Source: Paenalkalicoccus suaedae (GTDB lineage Bacteria > Bacillota > Bacilli > Bacillales > Salisediminibacteriaceae). Taken from it: a stretch of 64,000 bases of DNA. Positions 40,084-47,814 of this stretch are shown piece by piece. A program made the position numbers and the translations under genes. Numbering within the stretch: position 1 is the first letter of the stretch; each line of letters starts with the position of its first letter. The DNA lies in assembly GCF_006965545.2 (NCBI RefSeq), contig NZ_CP041372.2, positions 682,001 through 746,000 of the forward strand, written 5' to 3'. Below the pieces are notes generated by a model. The model was not told the DNA's origin. It saw only the letters and a program-made list of their open reading frames with translations, and did no database searches.

Positions 40084-40728
40084 ATGGATATGGATCAAGC
40101 GAAAATTCCACAGGCAACGGCAAAGCGACTGCCGTTATACTATCGATTTCTTGAAGGACTCCAGACGTCAGGCAAAACGAGAGTGTCGTCGTCTGAATTA
40201 AGTGAAGCGGTGAAGGTCGATTCGGCCACCATTCGCCGCGACTTCTCGTACTTTGGCGCATTAGGGAAGAAGGGCTACGGCTACAACGTCAATTACCTCC
40301 TCTCCTTTTTCCGCAAAACACTCGATCAAGACGAGCTTACAAAAGTAGCACTCGTCGGCGTCGGTAACCTAGGCACAGCCTTTTTAAAGTACAACTTCAG
40401 TAAGAGCAATAACACACGCATTGAGATGGCCTTTGATGTGGACGAAAATACAGTCGGCACGGTCATTGGCGATGTACCTGTACATCATTTTGATGATTTA
40501 AAGCGTCATATTGAAGGGAACTTAGACGTTGCAATCTTAACGGTCCCATCAAGTGCAGCGCAGGGGATTGCGGAGAAGCTAGTGGAAGCTGGCATCAAGG
40601 GTATTCTGAATTTCACTCCAGCGAGACTGTCTGTACCGGACGATGTTCGTGTGCATCATATTGATCTGTCGGTAGAGTTGCAGTCACTTGTTTATTTCTT
40701 AAAGCACTATCCGTTGTCGTCGAATTAA
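40084..40728 (+). CDS. rex: Redox-sensing repressor Rex
   Basis: NADH/NAD+ sensing repressor of fermentation and respiration genes, 214 residues. N-terminal winged helix ([20 protein letters not shown]), Rossmann motif [10 protein letters not shown]-terminal helix [17 protein letters not shown] precedes ATG 40084; the in-frame ATG at 40051 lies within the promoter. Single gene with its own terminator. Confidence 0.95.
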   Translation: MDMDQAKIPQATAKRLPLYYRFLEGLQTSGKTRVSSSELSEAVKVDSATIRRDFSYFGALGKKGYGYNVNYLLSFFRKTLDQDELTKVALVGVGNLGTAFLKYNFSKSNNTRIEMAFDVDENTVGTVIGDVPVHHFDDLKRHIEGNLDVAILTVPSSAAQGIAEKLVEAGIKGILNFTPARLSVPDDVRVHHIDLSVELQSLVYFLKHYPLSSN

Positions 40729-40734
40729 GGGAGG

Positions 40735-40765
40735 GTCCGAGCCTATGTGGTTCGGGCTTTTTTGT
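40735..40765 (+). terminator. Terminator of rex
   Basis: GTCCGAGCC pairs with GGTTCGGGC across five bases, then six T. Confidence 0.9.
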
Positions 40766-40810
40766 TTGGGGTTAAGGGAAAGAGCAAGATCAAGGTCAAG
40801 GTCAAGTGCT

Positions 40811-40964
40811 GTCACCTTCGGTGCCCCTGCGCGGCGGGCGCAACTACCGGTGGTGGCTTGCTCAACTATTTCGCCCGTCCAGGGGACGTGCGAAAGGATT
40901 TTCGCCGCGCGTAAGTGCTACCACTGGTAATACGCGCCCGCCGCTTCGGAGCACCTACGGCGAC
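40811..40964. repeat. 154-bp GC-rich inverted-repeat element
   Basis: The left arm (GTCACC, GGTGCCCC, GCGGCGGGCGC, TACCGGTGG at 40811-40855) pairs in order with the right arm (CCACTGGTA, GCGCCCGCCGC, GGAGCACC, GGCGAC at 40921-40964) with small symmetric internal loops. A small CGTCC/GGACG hairpin sits in the centre. Its base composition differs sharply from the flanks. It has the form of a mobile palindromic element or a highly structured RNA. Lies after rex; no ORF. Confidence 0.7.
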
Positions 40965-41069
40965 GGTAAATGGATTGATACGTTCACTTTCTCTTTCCCT
41001 TCACAGTCCATCAGTAAGGCACCATCAGTTGCTCAACTGCCACTTATAAAAGAGCGCACGAAGAAACAA

Positions 41070-41276
41070 GTGAAGCGAACGGTTTGTGTTGTGAAGAGAA
41101 GCGGTGACGAAGTGAAGGGAAAGCTGCTAGTTGTGATGTGAAACGTGGTAGAAATGACGAGCAAGTAAGAAGTGAAGCGAACGGTTTGCGTTGTGAAGAG
41201 AAGCGGTAATGAAATGAAGAGAAAATTGCCAGTTGTGATGCGAACCGTGGTAGAAGTGACGAGAAAGCAAAATGGA
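41070..41276. repeat. 21-bp phased GTGAAG array
   Basis: GTGAAGCGAA, GTGAAGAGAA, GTGATGTGAA and similar words start at 41070, 41091, 41112, 41133, 41154, 41172, 41193, 41214, 41235 and 41256; all steps are 21 bp except one of 18. Units 41070-41133 are repeated in the same order at 41172-41235, so an 84-bp block has been duplicated. Confidence 0.88.
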
Positions 41277-41326
41277 AACACAAACTATCATGAACATCTC
41301 TAAGTAATCTGGCATTCCCCAATAGA

Positions 41327-41640
41327 AGCTCAAGAGGCGGCAGACTCGGAGGACATTCGGAGACAATTAGCAGGAATTGGCTAGGGATGAGACCCCACAG
41401 AGATGCGTTTAGGAGGAGACGACAGTCGACTCCTGCAGCACGAGGAGGCTCAGACCTAGACCCTGCTAATGTCGTAGAGTGTCCGCAGAGCTGACGACTC
41501 AAACCTGATACTCTACCAAAACCGAAAGTAACAGATTGGCACTTCGGCATCTAAATAAGGTCTAGCTCCAAGAGCTAGACGCCCTAAACAAGTTGGCACT
41601 TATTCACTTAGCTCGAAGAGCTAAAAGCACTAAATTAGTT
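41327..41640. repeat. Degenerate palindromic intergenic element, copy 2
   Basis: Homologous to the element at 37585 (GACTCGGAGGACA, GAGACCCCACAG, GCGTTTAGG, CGAGGAGGCT, GTGTCCGCAGAGCTGA, TGGCACTT). It ends with two short hairpins, TCTAGCTC/GAGCTAGA and TTAGCTC/GAGCTAA, like the single one in copy 1. The rest of the gap to 41803 holds no recognisable feature. Confidence 0.65.
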
Positions 41641-41819
41641 AGCAGTTATTCATCTAGCAAGTAAACCAAACACCTCGTAAGCAACTTTCACCCCAACATG
41701 GTATGATAGAGGAATATTACTGATTCGGAACTCGAAAGAAACCTTCAATCTAAACACACTTATATAAGCACTAACCAAACCATCACCACCGCGAACCAAC
41801 TTCAAAAAAGGAGAACACC

Positions 41820-42270
41820 ATGGCTAAAATCCCACAGAAATGGCTCGTTGTCATTTCCGTTCTACTCGGAACATTCACCATCATATTAAATAACAGTATG
41901 CTAAATCCCGCCGTGCCACAGCTAATGCGCGTCTTTGACTCCGATGCCGTTGCAACGGGCTGGGTCATTACGATCTTTATGGTCACAATGGGGATGACGA
42001 TGCCGCTAACCGGCTACCTCGGAGATAAAATCGGTAAAAAGCAACTCTTTTTGATCGGACTTACGATCTTTACCATCGGATCCGTACTAGGCTCTCTATC
42101 TTGGAATCTACCATCTCTCATTACATTCCGAGGCCTGCAGGGAATCGGAGGTGGCGTGATGATGCCACTGTCACTCGCGCTTATTTTCGAAGTGTTCCCT
42201 AAAAACGAACGCGGACTCGCGACAGGGGTATGGGGAATTGCCGCAATGATGGCGCCAACGATTGGACCTC
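41820..42270 (+). pseudogene. MFS drug transporter (DHA2-like), broken by prophage
   Basis: Good ribosome binding site (AAGGAG) and ATG 41820, then about 150 residues of a major facilitator of the 14-segment drug:H+ antiporter type: LNNSMLNPAVPQLM, DSDAVATGWVITIFMVTM, LGDKIGKKQLFLIG, GLQGIGGGVMMPLSLAL, LATGVWGIAAMMAPTIGP. Homology stops at GP near 42268, where prophage sequence begins; the frame then reads 28 unrelated codons. The other half should lie at the far prophage end, outside the window. Confidence 0.85.
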
Positions 42271-42297
42271 CTATAGTAGTAGTAAGACATATCATAA
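42258..42297. other. Left attachment site region (attL)
   Basis: Between the last MFS-homologous codon (ATTGGACCT, to about 42270) and the integrase stop at 42298. Serine integrases use a short core inside attP next to their own gene, so the crossover should be here; the exact core cannot be fixed without the other end. Confidence 0.7.
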
Positions 42298-43743
42298 TCA
42301 ATGGAACTCGACATTGCTCACCCAAACTTTCCTCTCTCGCGCTTTGTGAGGTTTAAGATCGTCTGAATCTACATCAAAGCTTTTAATTAGCATAGAGAGC
42401 ATACTCTTTTTTTCCATGTGATCTAACTCGATCCAGTTTCTTTCGAAGTCAGCTAAAACATTGGCCATACTTCTATAATCAAGTTGCATACTTTTGCTTT
42501 CTAATTTGGATATATACATTTTTAAATTTGATAATGCCTCTTGATCCATTTCTGTATGAGATCGTAACTCATCGAGTGATATAACTCCTTCAGCATACGC
42601 GACTTGCCACTTTTTACGTCTCCCTTGTACTTTATTCAATTCCCGTGTTAACTGCTTTAATTCCTGTGTATGATCATCCTCGCGTTTAATGAGCGACTTA
42701 TCTTCACTAATCTCCCTGTACTCCGACGAAAGCTTTCTGATTTCTTTTAGAAGCTCACGATCAATGCTTTCTTCGTTAATTTGTTTAGATGTGCAGCCGT
42801 CACGTTTTCTAGTACATATATAAGTACGATAGAAGGGAGCAGTGCCATCTAACTTCTTTCTTCCATGTTTCGAATGACCTTTCATCGGCGCACCACAACG
42901 CGCACAACGCGCAAACCCAGAGAAGGGGTAGCTGGACCTGATTGTTCGCGGATGGGCTCCTCTCCTACTTGTCCTTAATTTCATTGCACTCTCAAAACGC
43001 TCCTTAGGGATTATTGCATCTGTATAATCATTATACATATTCCCACCCCAAGAAAATTCCCCGGTCATCAATGTCCTTTTCAAAGTATCTCTTACAGCTT
43101 TAGCGCGCCAATTATTTCCTCGTCTCGTTTTATAGCCTTGCTCATTGAGCCTGTCTGCTATTCTTTGTTCTCCAAACCCATCAAAGTACAAATCAAACAT
43201 TTTCTCTACCACTTTAGCTTCAACCGGATCGACCTCTAATTGTTTAGTGTCTTTATTGTATGAGTACCCAAAAGGAGGAGGACCACCAGGATACTGTTTC
43301 TCCTCAATCATTCTCTCCTGGCCCATTCTTACACGCTCACCAAGGTTCTCTCGTTCCCATTGTGCGAGTGCGGCGACAAGCGTAATAAAAAGCCTGCCCA
43401 TCGCCGTAGTTGTATCGTAGACTTCTGTTGCTGATTTAAATTTGCAATTATAGCGCTCAAAGAAATCTAGCAGTTCATATAAATCCCTCACGGATCGTGT
43501 GAGTCTGTCTAAGCGATATACAAGCACAACATCAATCTTTCCATCCTCAATATCCTTCATGAGACGATTCAATTCTTGACGCTTCGTGTCCTTTGCAGAT
43601 ACGCCCTCCTCAATATAATAATCAACCACAGACCAATCCTGAGAGTCAGCAAAGTTATTTAATCGTTCATGCTGAGCTCGTATACTAAATCCTTCTTTAA
43701 CCTGTTCGTCTGTTGATACACGGATGTAAATACCAGTCCTCAT
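42298..43743 (-). CDS. int: Large serine recombinase (phage integrase)
   Basis: Site-specific integrase of 481 residues. Resolvase catalytic domain at 1-150 with Ser10 in IYIRVSTDEQ and the arginine motif YRLDRLTRSVRDL; recombinase domain (about 160-260, PPFGYSYN, RIADRLNEQGYKTRRG); zinc ribbon CARCGAPM...YICTRKRDGC; C-terminal coiled coil from about 350. Starts inside the immA stop (ATGA overlap) and ends at the attachment site. Confidence 0.95.
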   Translation of the reverse strand: MRTGIYIRVSTDEQVKEGFSIRAQHERLNNFADSQDWSVVDYYIEEGVSAKDTKRQELNRLMKDIEDGKIDVVLVYRLDRLTRSVRDLYELLDFFERYNCKFKSATEVYDTTTAMGRLFITLVAALAQWERENLGERVRMGQERMIEEKQYPGGPPPFGYSYNKDTKQLEVDPVEAKVVEKMFDLYFDGFGEQRIADRLNEQGYKTRRGNNWRAKAVRDTLKRTLMTGEFSWGGNMYNDYTDAIIPKERFESAMKLRTSRRGAHPRTIRSSYPFSGFARCARCGAPMKGHSKHGRKKLDGTAPFYRTYICTRKRDGCTSKQINEESIDRELLKEIRKLSSEYREISEDKSLIKREDDHTQELKQLTRELNKVQGRRKKWQVAYAEGVISLDELRSHTEMDQEALSNLKMYISKLESKSMQLDYRSMANVLADFERNWIELDHMEKKSMLSMLIKSFDVDSDDLKPHKARERKVWVSNVEFH

Positions 43744-44231
43744 AGCACACCTCTAATTCTTGATTGTTCAGAAGCCTGTTCGATAATTCTGTTCACGCGA
43801 AGTCTCGCCAATTTTGGAGAGACACCAAAATCACGAGCAATTTCACGATGTACATTAGGATGCTTCAGATCATAACCTTTTAACAAATGGAATGGAATAG
43901 CAGCATAACTCATAAAACGATTAGCGTCCCATTCTTGCAATTCTTTCATCATCTTAGTTATCGTCTTACTCTGATAACCAACGTGTCTGAGGATATGACA
44001 AAGCTCATGAAAGAAAATTTCTCTTTGTTCCTCTTCACTAAAGTTAGGATCAAGATTGATCGACTTTAATCTTGTGTTTAGAAAGGCAATAGATCTAGTT
44101 GGTTTGTGAGTTAAGAAAATGTTGAAGTGTTTGGCGATTAAATCTAAGTCAATATCGGTAGGTTGTTGAATAGAGAGACTTTTATACTTTGCGGAGATCC
44201 ACTTTTCAACGTCTGTTGGGTAATATTTCAT
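43740..44231 (-). CDS. immA: ImmA/IrrE family metallopeptidase
   Basis: 163 residues with the zinc motif FHELCHILRH. In ICEBs1 and related phages ImmA cleaves the repressor during the SOS response; a role in induction is inferred. GAGGTG before ATG 44231 rules out the upstream GTG at 44240. Co-transcribed with int and preceded by a promoter containing a LexA-like box. Confidence 0.88.
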   Translation of the reverse strand: MKYYPTDVEKWISAKYKSLSIQQPTDIDLDLIAKHFNIFLTHKPTRSIAFLNTRLKSINLDPNFSEEEQREIFFHELCHILRHVGYQSKTITKMMKELQEWDANRFMSYAAIPFHLLKGYDLKHPNVHREIARDFGVSPKLARLRVNRIIEQASEQSRIRGVL

Positions 44232-44254
44232 GGGGTTCACCTCTTTTTCTTTAC

Positions 44255-44283
44255 ATTATAAGAACAAATGTTCGTATAATCAA
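44255..44283 (-). promoter_or_regulatory. Promoter of immA-int with LexA box in the spacer
   Basis: On the minus strand TTGATT (44283-44278), a 17-bp spacer and TATAAT (44260-44255). The spacer contains CGAACATTTGTTCT, close to the Bacillus LexA consensus CGAACRNRYGTTYC. LexA cleavage would turn on both protease and integrase. Confidence 0.75.
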
Positions 44284-44320
44284 GCGAAATGATAAAAATC
44301 GGAAAAAGAGGTGGGTTTTA

Positions 44321-44899
44321 TCAGGAGAAGATGTGGTAAGAGAGGATTGCTTTGTTTCGCCGATTATCAAAATCGTTATTAATGTCTTTAGCTACTTCGC
44401 TATCTGGCAAAAAGAAAAATTCTGCATTCAATTTATTAAGAATGAAATGAAACTTTGAATGATAATTAGAGAAATTTAAATCATTATTCTCTACTTTACC
44501 AAGACACTTTTTATTCATATCAAATACATAAGTCGTGCGCAAATTATAAATAAACATTAGATAACCACCATCAATTAGTATCTCATCTACTTCCTCTTGT
44601 TTGTTAATATGTCTTTTAATATTTTTAGGCAACTTAAAATACTTGTCTTGATTTTTTTGAGCATTGAAGTTCTCAAAAAAGTTTGAAATAACATCATATG
44701 TGTCGGTATCTTTAATTGCTTGAATAAATTCAATCTCTTCTGATGTTTCAGGATTAATTTTACTTAATAAGTGTTTGCATAACGTTTTTGATTGGCCAGC
44801 TCTACATGTACACCTTCCTGTCAATTCATTATTGTTGATTAAAAACATGACTTCATATAGATCACCCTTAGACCCTTCTACTTCAAATTGGTATTCCAT
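44321..44899 (-). CDS. SWIM zinc-finger protein in the lysogeny arm
   Basis: 192 residues. Residues about 27-43 read ELTGRCTCRAGQSKTLCKH, a CxCx(n)CxH SWIM zinc finger that can bind DNA or protein; the rest (helical, then beta-rich YLMFIYNLRTTYVFDM) is not recognised. GGAGGG precedes ATG 44899. It lies between repressor and immA on the lysogenically expressed strand, so a role in immunity, superinfection exclusion or host defence is possible. Function unknown. Confidence 0.6.
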   Translation of the reverse strand: MEYQFEVEGSKGDLYEVMFLINNNELTGRCTCRAGQSKTLCKHLLSKINPETSEEIEFIQAIKDTDTYDVISNFFENFNAQKNQDKYFKLPKNIKRHINKQEEVDEILIDGGYLMFIYNLRTTYVFDMNKKCLGKVENNDLNFSNYHSKFHFILNKLNAEFFFLPDSEVAKDINNDFDNRRNKAILSYHIFS

Positions 44900-44952
44900 A
44901 CATATCCCTCCATTAAATTTGTTTAAAAAAATAGTGCGTAAATACGCACATA

Positions 44953-45300
44953 TTAATTACCTTCTTCCATCTGTCTTGCCTTATATCTTAAAAACTCTAG
45001 ATGCTTCTTTAGCTCAATTAATTCTTCCTCCGTTAAGTTCTCTTCATCGAAGAAGAATAGGCTCTCATCTTTGCTTTGAGGTTTTAAAGGATCAGGTTCA
45101 TCTGAACGCCCCAAAATATAATCAGCAGATACATCAAAAAAATTAGCGAAAACATTTATTTCATTATCTGATAGTGGTCTAGATCCAGATTCTATTCGAC
45201 TTATTACACTGTAATTAATATTGACTCTTTCGGAGAGCTCACGTAAAGAAAGATTATGATGCTTTCTTAATTGCTTAACATTATTTTTAATTCGGCTCAT
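44953..45300 (-). CDS. Prophage CI-like repressor (XRE family)
   Basis: 115 residues: helix-turn-helix at 5-60 (LRKHHNLSLRELSERVNINYSVISRIESGSRPLS) and an acidic helical tail with no peptidase domain, so inactivation would need ImmA or antirepressor. Starts ATG 45300; divergent from the cro-like gene over a set of repeated operators. Confidence 0.88.
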   Translation of the reverse strand: MSRIKNNVKQLRKHHNLSLRELSERVNINYSVISRIESGSRPLSDNEINVFANFFDVSADYILGRSDEPDPLKPQSKDESLFFFDEENLTEEELIELKKHLEFLRYKARQMEEGN

Positions 45301-45370
45301 TATTAACACCACTTTTCTATATTGGCAACAGTTTAATAATATCATTTATTTATATCAGAAAAAATAATAT

Positions 45371-45449
45371 TTGTTAAAATAGCAACAAAAGTGTTGACTT
45401 TGCTAAAACAACAAATTATACTTTAGTTAAGTTGCTGATATAACAACAA
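45371..45449 (+). promoter_or_regulatory. Early promoter with repressor operators
   Basis: TTGACT (45394-45399), 17-bp spacer, TATACT (45417-45422). Operator-like repeats: TTGTTAAAATAGCAACAA (45371-45388), TTGCTAAAACAACAA within the spacer, and TTGCTGATATAACAACAA (45432-45449) downstream of the start. The divergent repressor promoter must lie in 45301-45390. Confidence 0.75.
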
Positions 45450-45463
45450 GAAGGGAGGACATA

Positions 45464-45709
45464 ATGAGAACATTTAACCTTATTTATATAAAGAACCGAC
45501 GAAAAGAATTACAAATTTCTCTACAAGAAATGGCTGTTTCTCTCGGTTTCAAGAATGCTTCTACTTATATGAAATACGAACGTGGTGACTATTCCTTTAA
45601 GGCCGAACACTTGCCACTACTAGCAAAAGAATTAAATTGTAAAATAGAAAATTTTTTTAGCTTGAATGTTGTTAAAACAGCAACAAAGAGAAAAAGAAAA
45701 GCTAATTGA
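45464..45709 (+). CDS. Cro-like XRE regulator
   Basis: 81 residues with helix-turn-helix YIKNRRKELQISLQEMAVSLG. First gene of the rightward early transcript; AAGGGAGG precedes ATG 45464. The end of its coding sequence contains a copy of the upstream operator. Confidence 0.82.
   Translation: MRTFNLIYIKNRRKELQISLQEMAVSLGFKNASTYMKYERGDYSFKAEHLPLLAKELNCKIENFFSLNVVKTATKRKRKAN
45669..45686. promoter_or_regulatory. Intragenic operator copy in the cro-like gene
   Basis: TTGTTAAAACAGCAACAA differs from the upstream operator at 45371 by one base. It encodes VVKTATK in frame and is 298 bp from its twin. Confidence 0.65.
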
Positions 45710-45751
45710 GGTAATTGGCCCGGAGTTACCCGGGCGAGAGGAGGTATTGCA

Positions 45752-45868
45752 GTGGAAAAGCCAAGTAAAGAAGCTTTGAGAAATGTTGCGAAGTATTTTG
45801 CGAAGACTACAGTGCCACGCCTGATCAAGAAGGACCAGGAAAAGGCGAAGAAAGAAAAGGCTGTCTAA
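45752..45868 (+). CDS. Small basic protein
   Basis: GTG start after GAGGAGGT; 38 residues, MEKPSKEALRNVAKYFAKTT then a Lys-rich end. No family recognised; the strong ribosome binding site and tight fit in the early operon support it. Confidence 0.55.
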   Translation: MEKPSKEALRNVAKYFAKTTVPRLIKKDQEKAKKEKAV

Positions 45869-45888
45869 TGAGTATGTACCCTTATTAT

Positions 45889-45943
45889 AGAACATTTGTT
45901 TCTGTTTTATGGTCACTCTCACGAACTGTTCGTATCACGAACA
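45889..45943 (+). promoter_or_regulatory. LexA-like box and 17-bp palindrome before second XRE gene
   Basis: AGAACATTTGTTTC (45889-45902) resembles the LexA box. TGTTCGTATCACGAACA (45927-45943) is a perfect 7-3-7 inverted repeat, with a third half-site CGAAC at 45922; a likely operator for the XRE protein encoded from 45962. Confidence 0.55.
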
Positions 45944-45961
45944 TAGAGGGGGTGGATTGAA

Positions 45962-46234
45962 TTGGAGTTTGGAGCATACATGAAGGAAGCTCGAAAACGA
46001 GCAGGCTTCACACAAGAGTACATGGCTAGTCTTATGCACCGTAGCCGAAGCAGCGTTGTCAAAATGGAACGCGACCAACAAGCGATTGAGGTTAATGACT
46101 TTGTTAGATGGATGAAGTTGACCAACGCACAAGATTTGATGGTGGCTGCAACATTAGGAATGGACATTACTACATTGCAACCAGTCATAGAAGTTTTATC
46201 AAAGTTAGTGACTGGATTGATCATTTTACTATGA
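45962..46234 (+). CDS. XRE family regulator
   Basis: 90 residues, TTG start after GAGGGGGTGG. Helix-turn-helix YMKEARKRAGFTQEYMASLM...SSVVKMERDQQ. Possibly autoregulated through the palindrome just upstream. Confidence 0.75.
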   Translation: MEFGAYMKEARKRAGFTQEYMASLMHRSRSSVVKMERDQQAIEVNDFVRWMKLTNAQDLMVAATLGMDITTLQPVIEVLSKLVTGLIILL

Positions 46235-46244
46235 GGAGGCACTT

Positions 46245-46595
46245 ATGAAGACGCAACCGTTTAAGGGTTTTTCGAAGTCAAAAATTGATTATGTAGTTAA
46301 CGCAGTGGCGCTAGAACAAGTCAAAGCTGGTGCAGAGGATAAATGCTTGTCAATTGCATTTAACAAGCTTAAAAGCCAACGTAACAACGCTGAGTTAGAT
46401 AGCATGGAAATGATCTTGCTTGCGAGAGCATTAAAACGCTTATATGTCAGATTGTATAAAGAATACGGTGAAGAAAGCTTTAAGAAAGAGCGTCAGCATT
46501 TACTTAATATCGCGAATAAAATCGACATTGCGCGTTTGCAACACCAAGAAAATAATCACCCGTTAAAAAAGCACAAAAAAATACTGACCGCGTGA
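46245..46595 (+). CDS. Prophage protein of unknown function
   Basis: 116 residues, mostly helical and basic, ending HPLKKHKKILTA. GAGGAGG precedes ATG 46245. No family recognised. Confidence 0.6.
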   Translation: MKTQPFKGFSKSKIDYVVNAVALEQVKAGAEDKCLSIAFNKLKSQRNNAELDSMEMILLARALKRLYVRLYKEYGEESFKKERQHLLNIANKIDIARLQHQENNHPLKKHKKILTA

Positions 46596-46660
46596 ACGAT
46601 CAGCATTTTTAGATAGAACAATGTCAACAACCTAAGACAAGTATACCGTAACAGATTAAC

Positions 46661-46741
46661 AAAGGCAAGCTTAGCTTTGCCTTTAGGCTCCCGGGATATC
46701 AACCAGCGTCCCTTCTAATTCCCCTGCCCGGGAGTCTAAAG
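46661..46741 (+). promoter_or_regulatory. Two mutually exclusive leader hairpins
   Basis: Hairpin 1: AAAGGCAAGC with GCTTTGCCTTT (46661-46684). Hairpin 2: CTTTAGGCTCCCGGG (46681-46695) with CCCGGGAGTCTAAAG (46727-46741). They share bases 46681-46684, so forming one weakens the other. Located in the 188-bp leader of the gene at 46784. Confidence 0.5.
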
Positions 46742-46783
46742 GTGTAGCTAACACCAAATAAAATTATGAAGGAGGAAATTAGT

Positions 46784-46981
46784 ATGGAAGAAATTAAATT
46801 CGAAGAAAAGAAGTATACGCAATTTAATCATGTTAGTGGAGTGGTTCGAGTGTTTTGTGGAACATATTCGCAAGTAAATAGTTTCTTTATTGAAAATCCA
46901 GATCTAGAGATCCAAGATATGCAAATGTCTTCTGGCTCACCTTTCCCACAGATCATGGTCATTTATCTTGCAGAAGATTAA
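46784..46981 (+). CDS. Small prophage protein
   Basis: 65 residues starting MEEIKFEEKKYTQFNHVSG, beta-rich, Cys at about 25. GGAGG selects ATG 46784. No family recognised. Confidence 0.6.
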   Translation: MEEIKFEEKKYTQFNHVSGVVRVFCGTYSQVNSFFIENPDLEIQDMQMSSGSPFPQIMVIYLAED

Positions 46982-47001
46982 TTTTTGGGAGGTAGAACAA
47001 T

Positions 47002-47166
47002 GTGAACAACCTATTTAGACATCGCAGGATTCTACTTCCTTCTCACTGTTTTAACGATCAGAACGAGCCTTTAAATGACCGTATCAGAGCGTATTTAGCC
47101 AAGTCATATAAAGAGGTCAAGTTTATTAAAACAGACGGTAAATTCGCTATCTGTGAAGGGAGGTAA
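47002..47166 (+). CDS. Small prophage protein
   Basis: 54 residues, GTG start at 47002 eight bases after GGGAGGT; MNNLFRHRRILLPSHCFNDQ. Its end carries the ribosome binding site of the Rha gene. Unknown. Confidence 0.5.
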   Translation: MNNLFRHRRILLPSHCFNDQNEPLNDRIRAYLAKSYKEVKFIKTDGKFAICEGR

Positions 47167-47168
47167 CG

Positions 47169-47756
47169 ATGCAGGAACTTGTGTATGAGAAGGATGGAAT
47201 GGTTGTAACTGATTCGCTCACATTAGCAGCAGCCTTTGAAAAAGGGCATGACAAGGTGCTAAGAGATATTCGTAATATTAAATGCTCAGAGGCGTTTAAG
47301 AATGAGCATTTTGCAGAGTTTGTATACAAGAATAAGCAAGGCCGAGAAATGCCCATGTATTATCTGACCTACGAAGGATTTGTGTTTGTAGCAATGAGCT
47401 ATACAGGATCAAGAGCAGCCGAACTCAAGGAAGATTTTATTTTAAACTTCGGCAATCGAGTGAAACAACTCGCTAGTAGCCAGCCGGATATGAAGCATTT
47501 AGAGGCTACATACACTGACGCTATTACAATCAAATCGGATAAGCAAAGGGTGATACAAGTAGCTGTTAGAAATCGCGTGTACGAGCAATATGGACACATT
47601 TCAGATAGTGCCAGGAGAAAGTACTTTGCTCTAATGTATCAGCAAATTAGAAAAGAGTTTGGCGTGTTGTCTTATCGCGATCTACGAGAAAAAGACTTTC
47701 AACGTGCATTAAATTTTATAGATAAATCGACTCTCCAAATTATAACGAGTCAATAA
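47169..47756 (+). CDS. Rha family phage regulator with ORF6C-like domain
   Basis: 195 residues. N-terminal Rha domain (VTDSLTLAAAFEKGHDKVLRDI, TYEGFVFVAMSYTGSRA) and a C-terminal region like ORF6C of antirepressors (DSARRKYFALMYQQIRKEFGV). Rha proteins interfere with or regulate phage growth. GGGAGG precedes ATG 47169. Confidence 0.82.
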   Translation: MQELVYEKDGMVVTDSLTLAAAFEKGHDKVLRDIRNIKCSEAFKNEHFAEFVYKNKQGREMPMYYLTYEGFVFVAMSYTGSRAAELKEDFILNFGNRVKQLASSQPDMKHLEATYTDAITIKSDKQRVIQVAVRNRVYEQYGHISDSARRKYFALMYQQIRKEFGVLSYRDLREKDFQRALNFIDKSTLQIITSQ

Positions 47757-47814
47757 CGACAAGGGTTTATAACCACTCGCCAAAGTTGGAGAGTCGTAAA
47801 GGGGAGTAATGTTT

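Noticed and set aside
37560-41640. Insertion sequence remnants as source of the palindromic elements
   Set aside because: No transposase frame, terminal repeats of IS type or target duplications seen.
45922-45932. LexA box at ACGAACTGTTCGT
   Set aside because: Half-sites CGAAC and GTTCG are separated by one base instead of four, so it fits a different operator.
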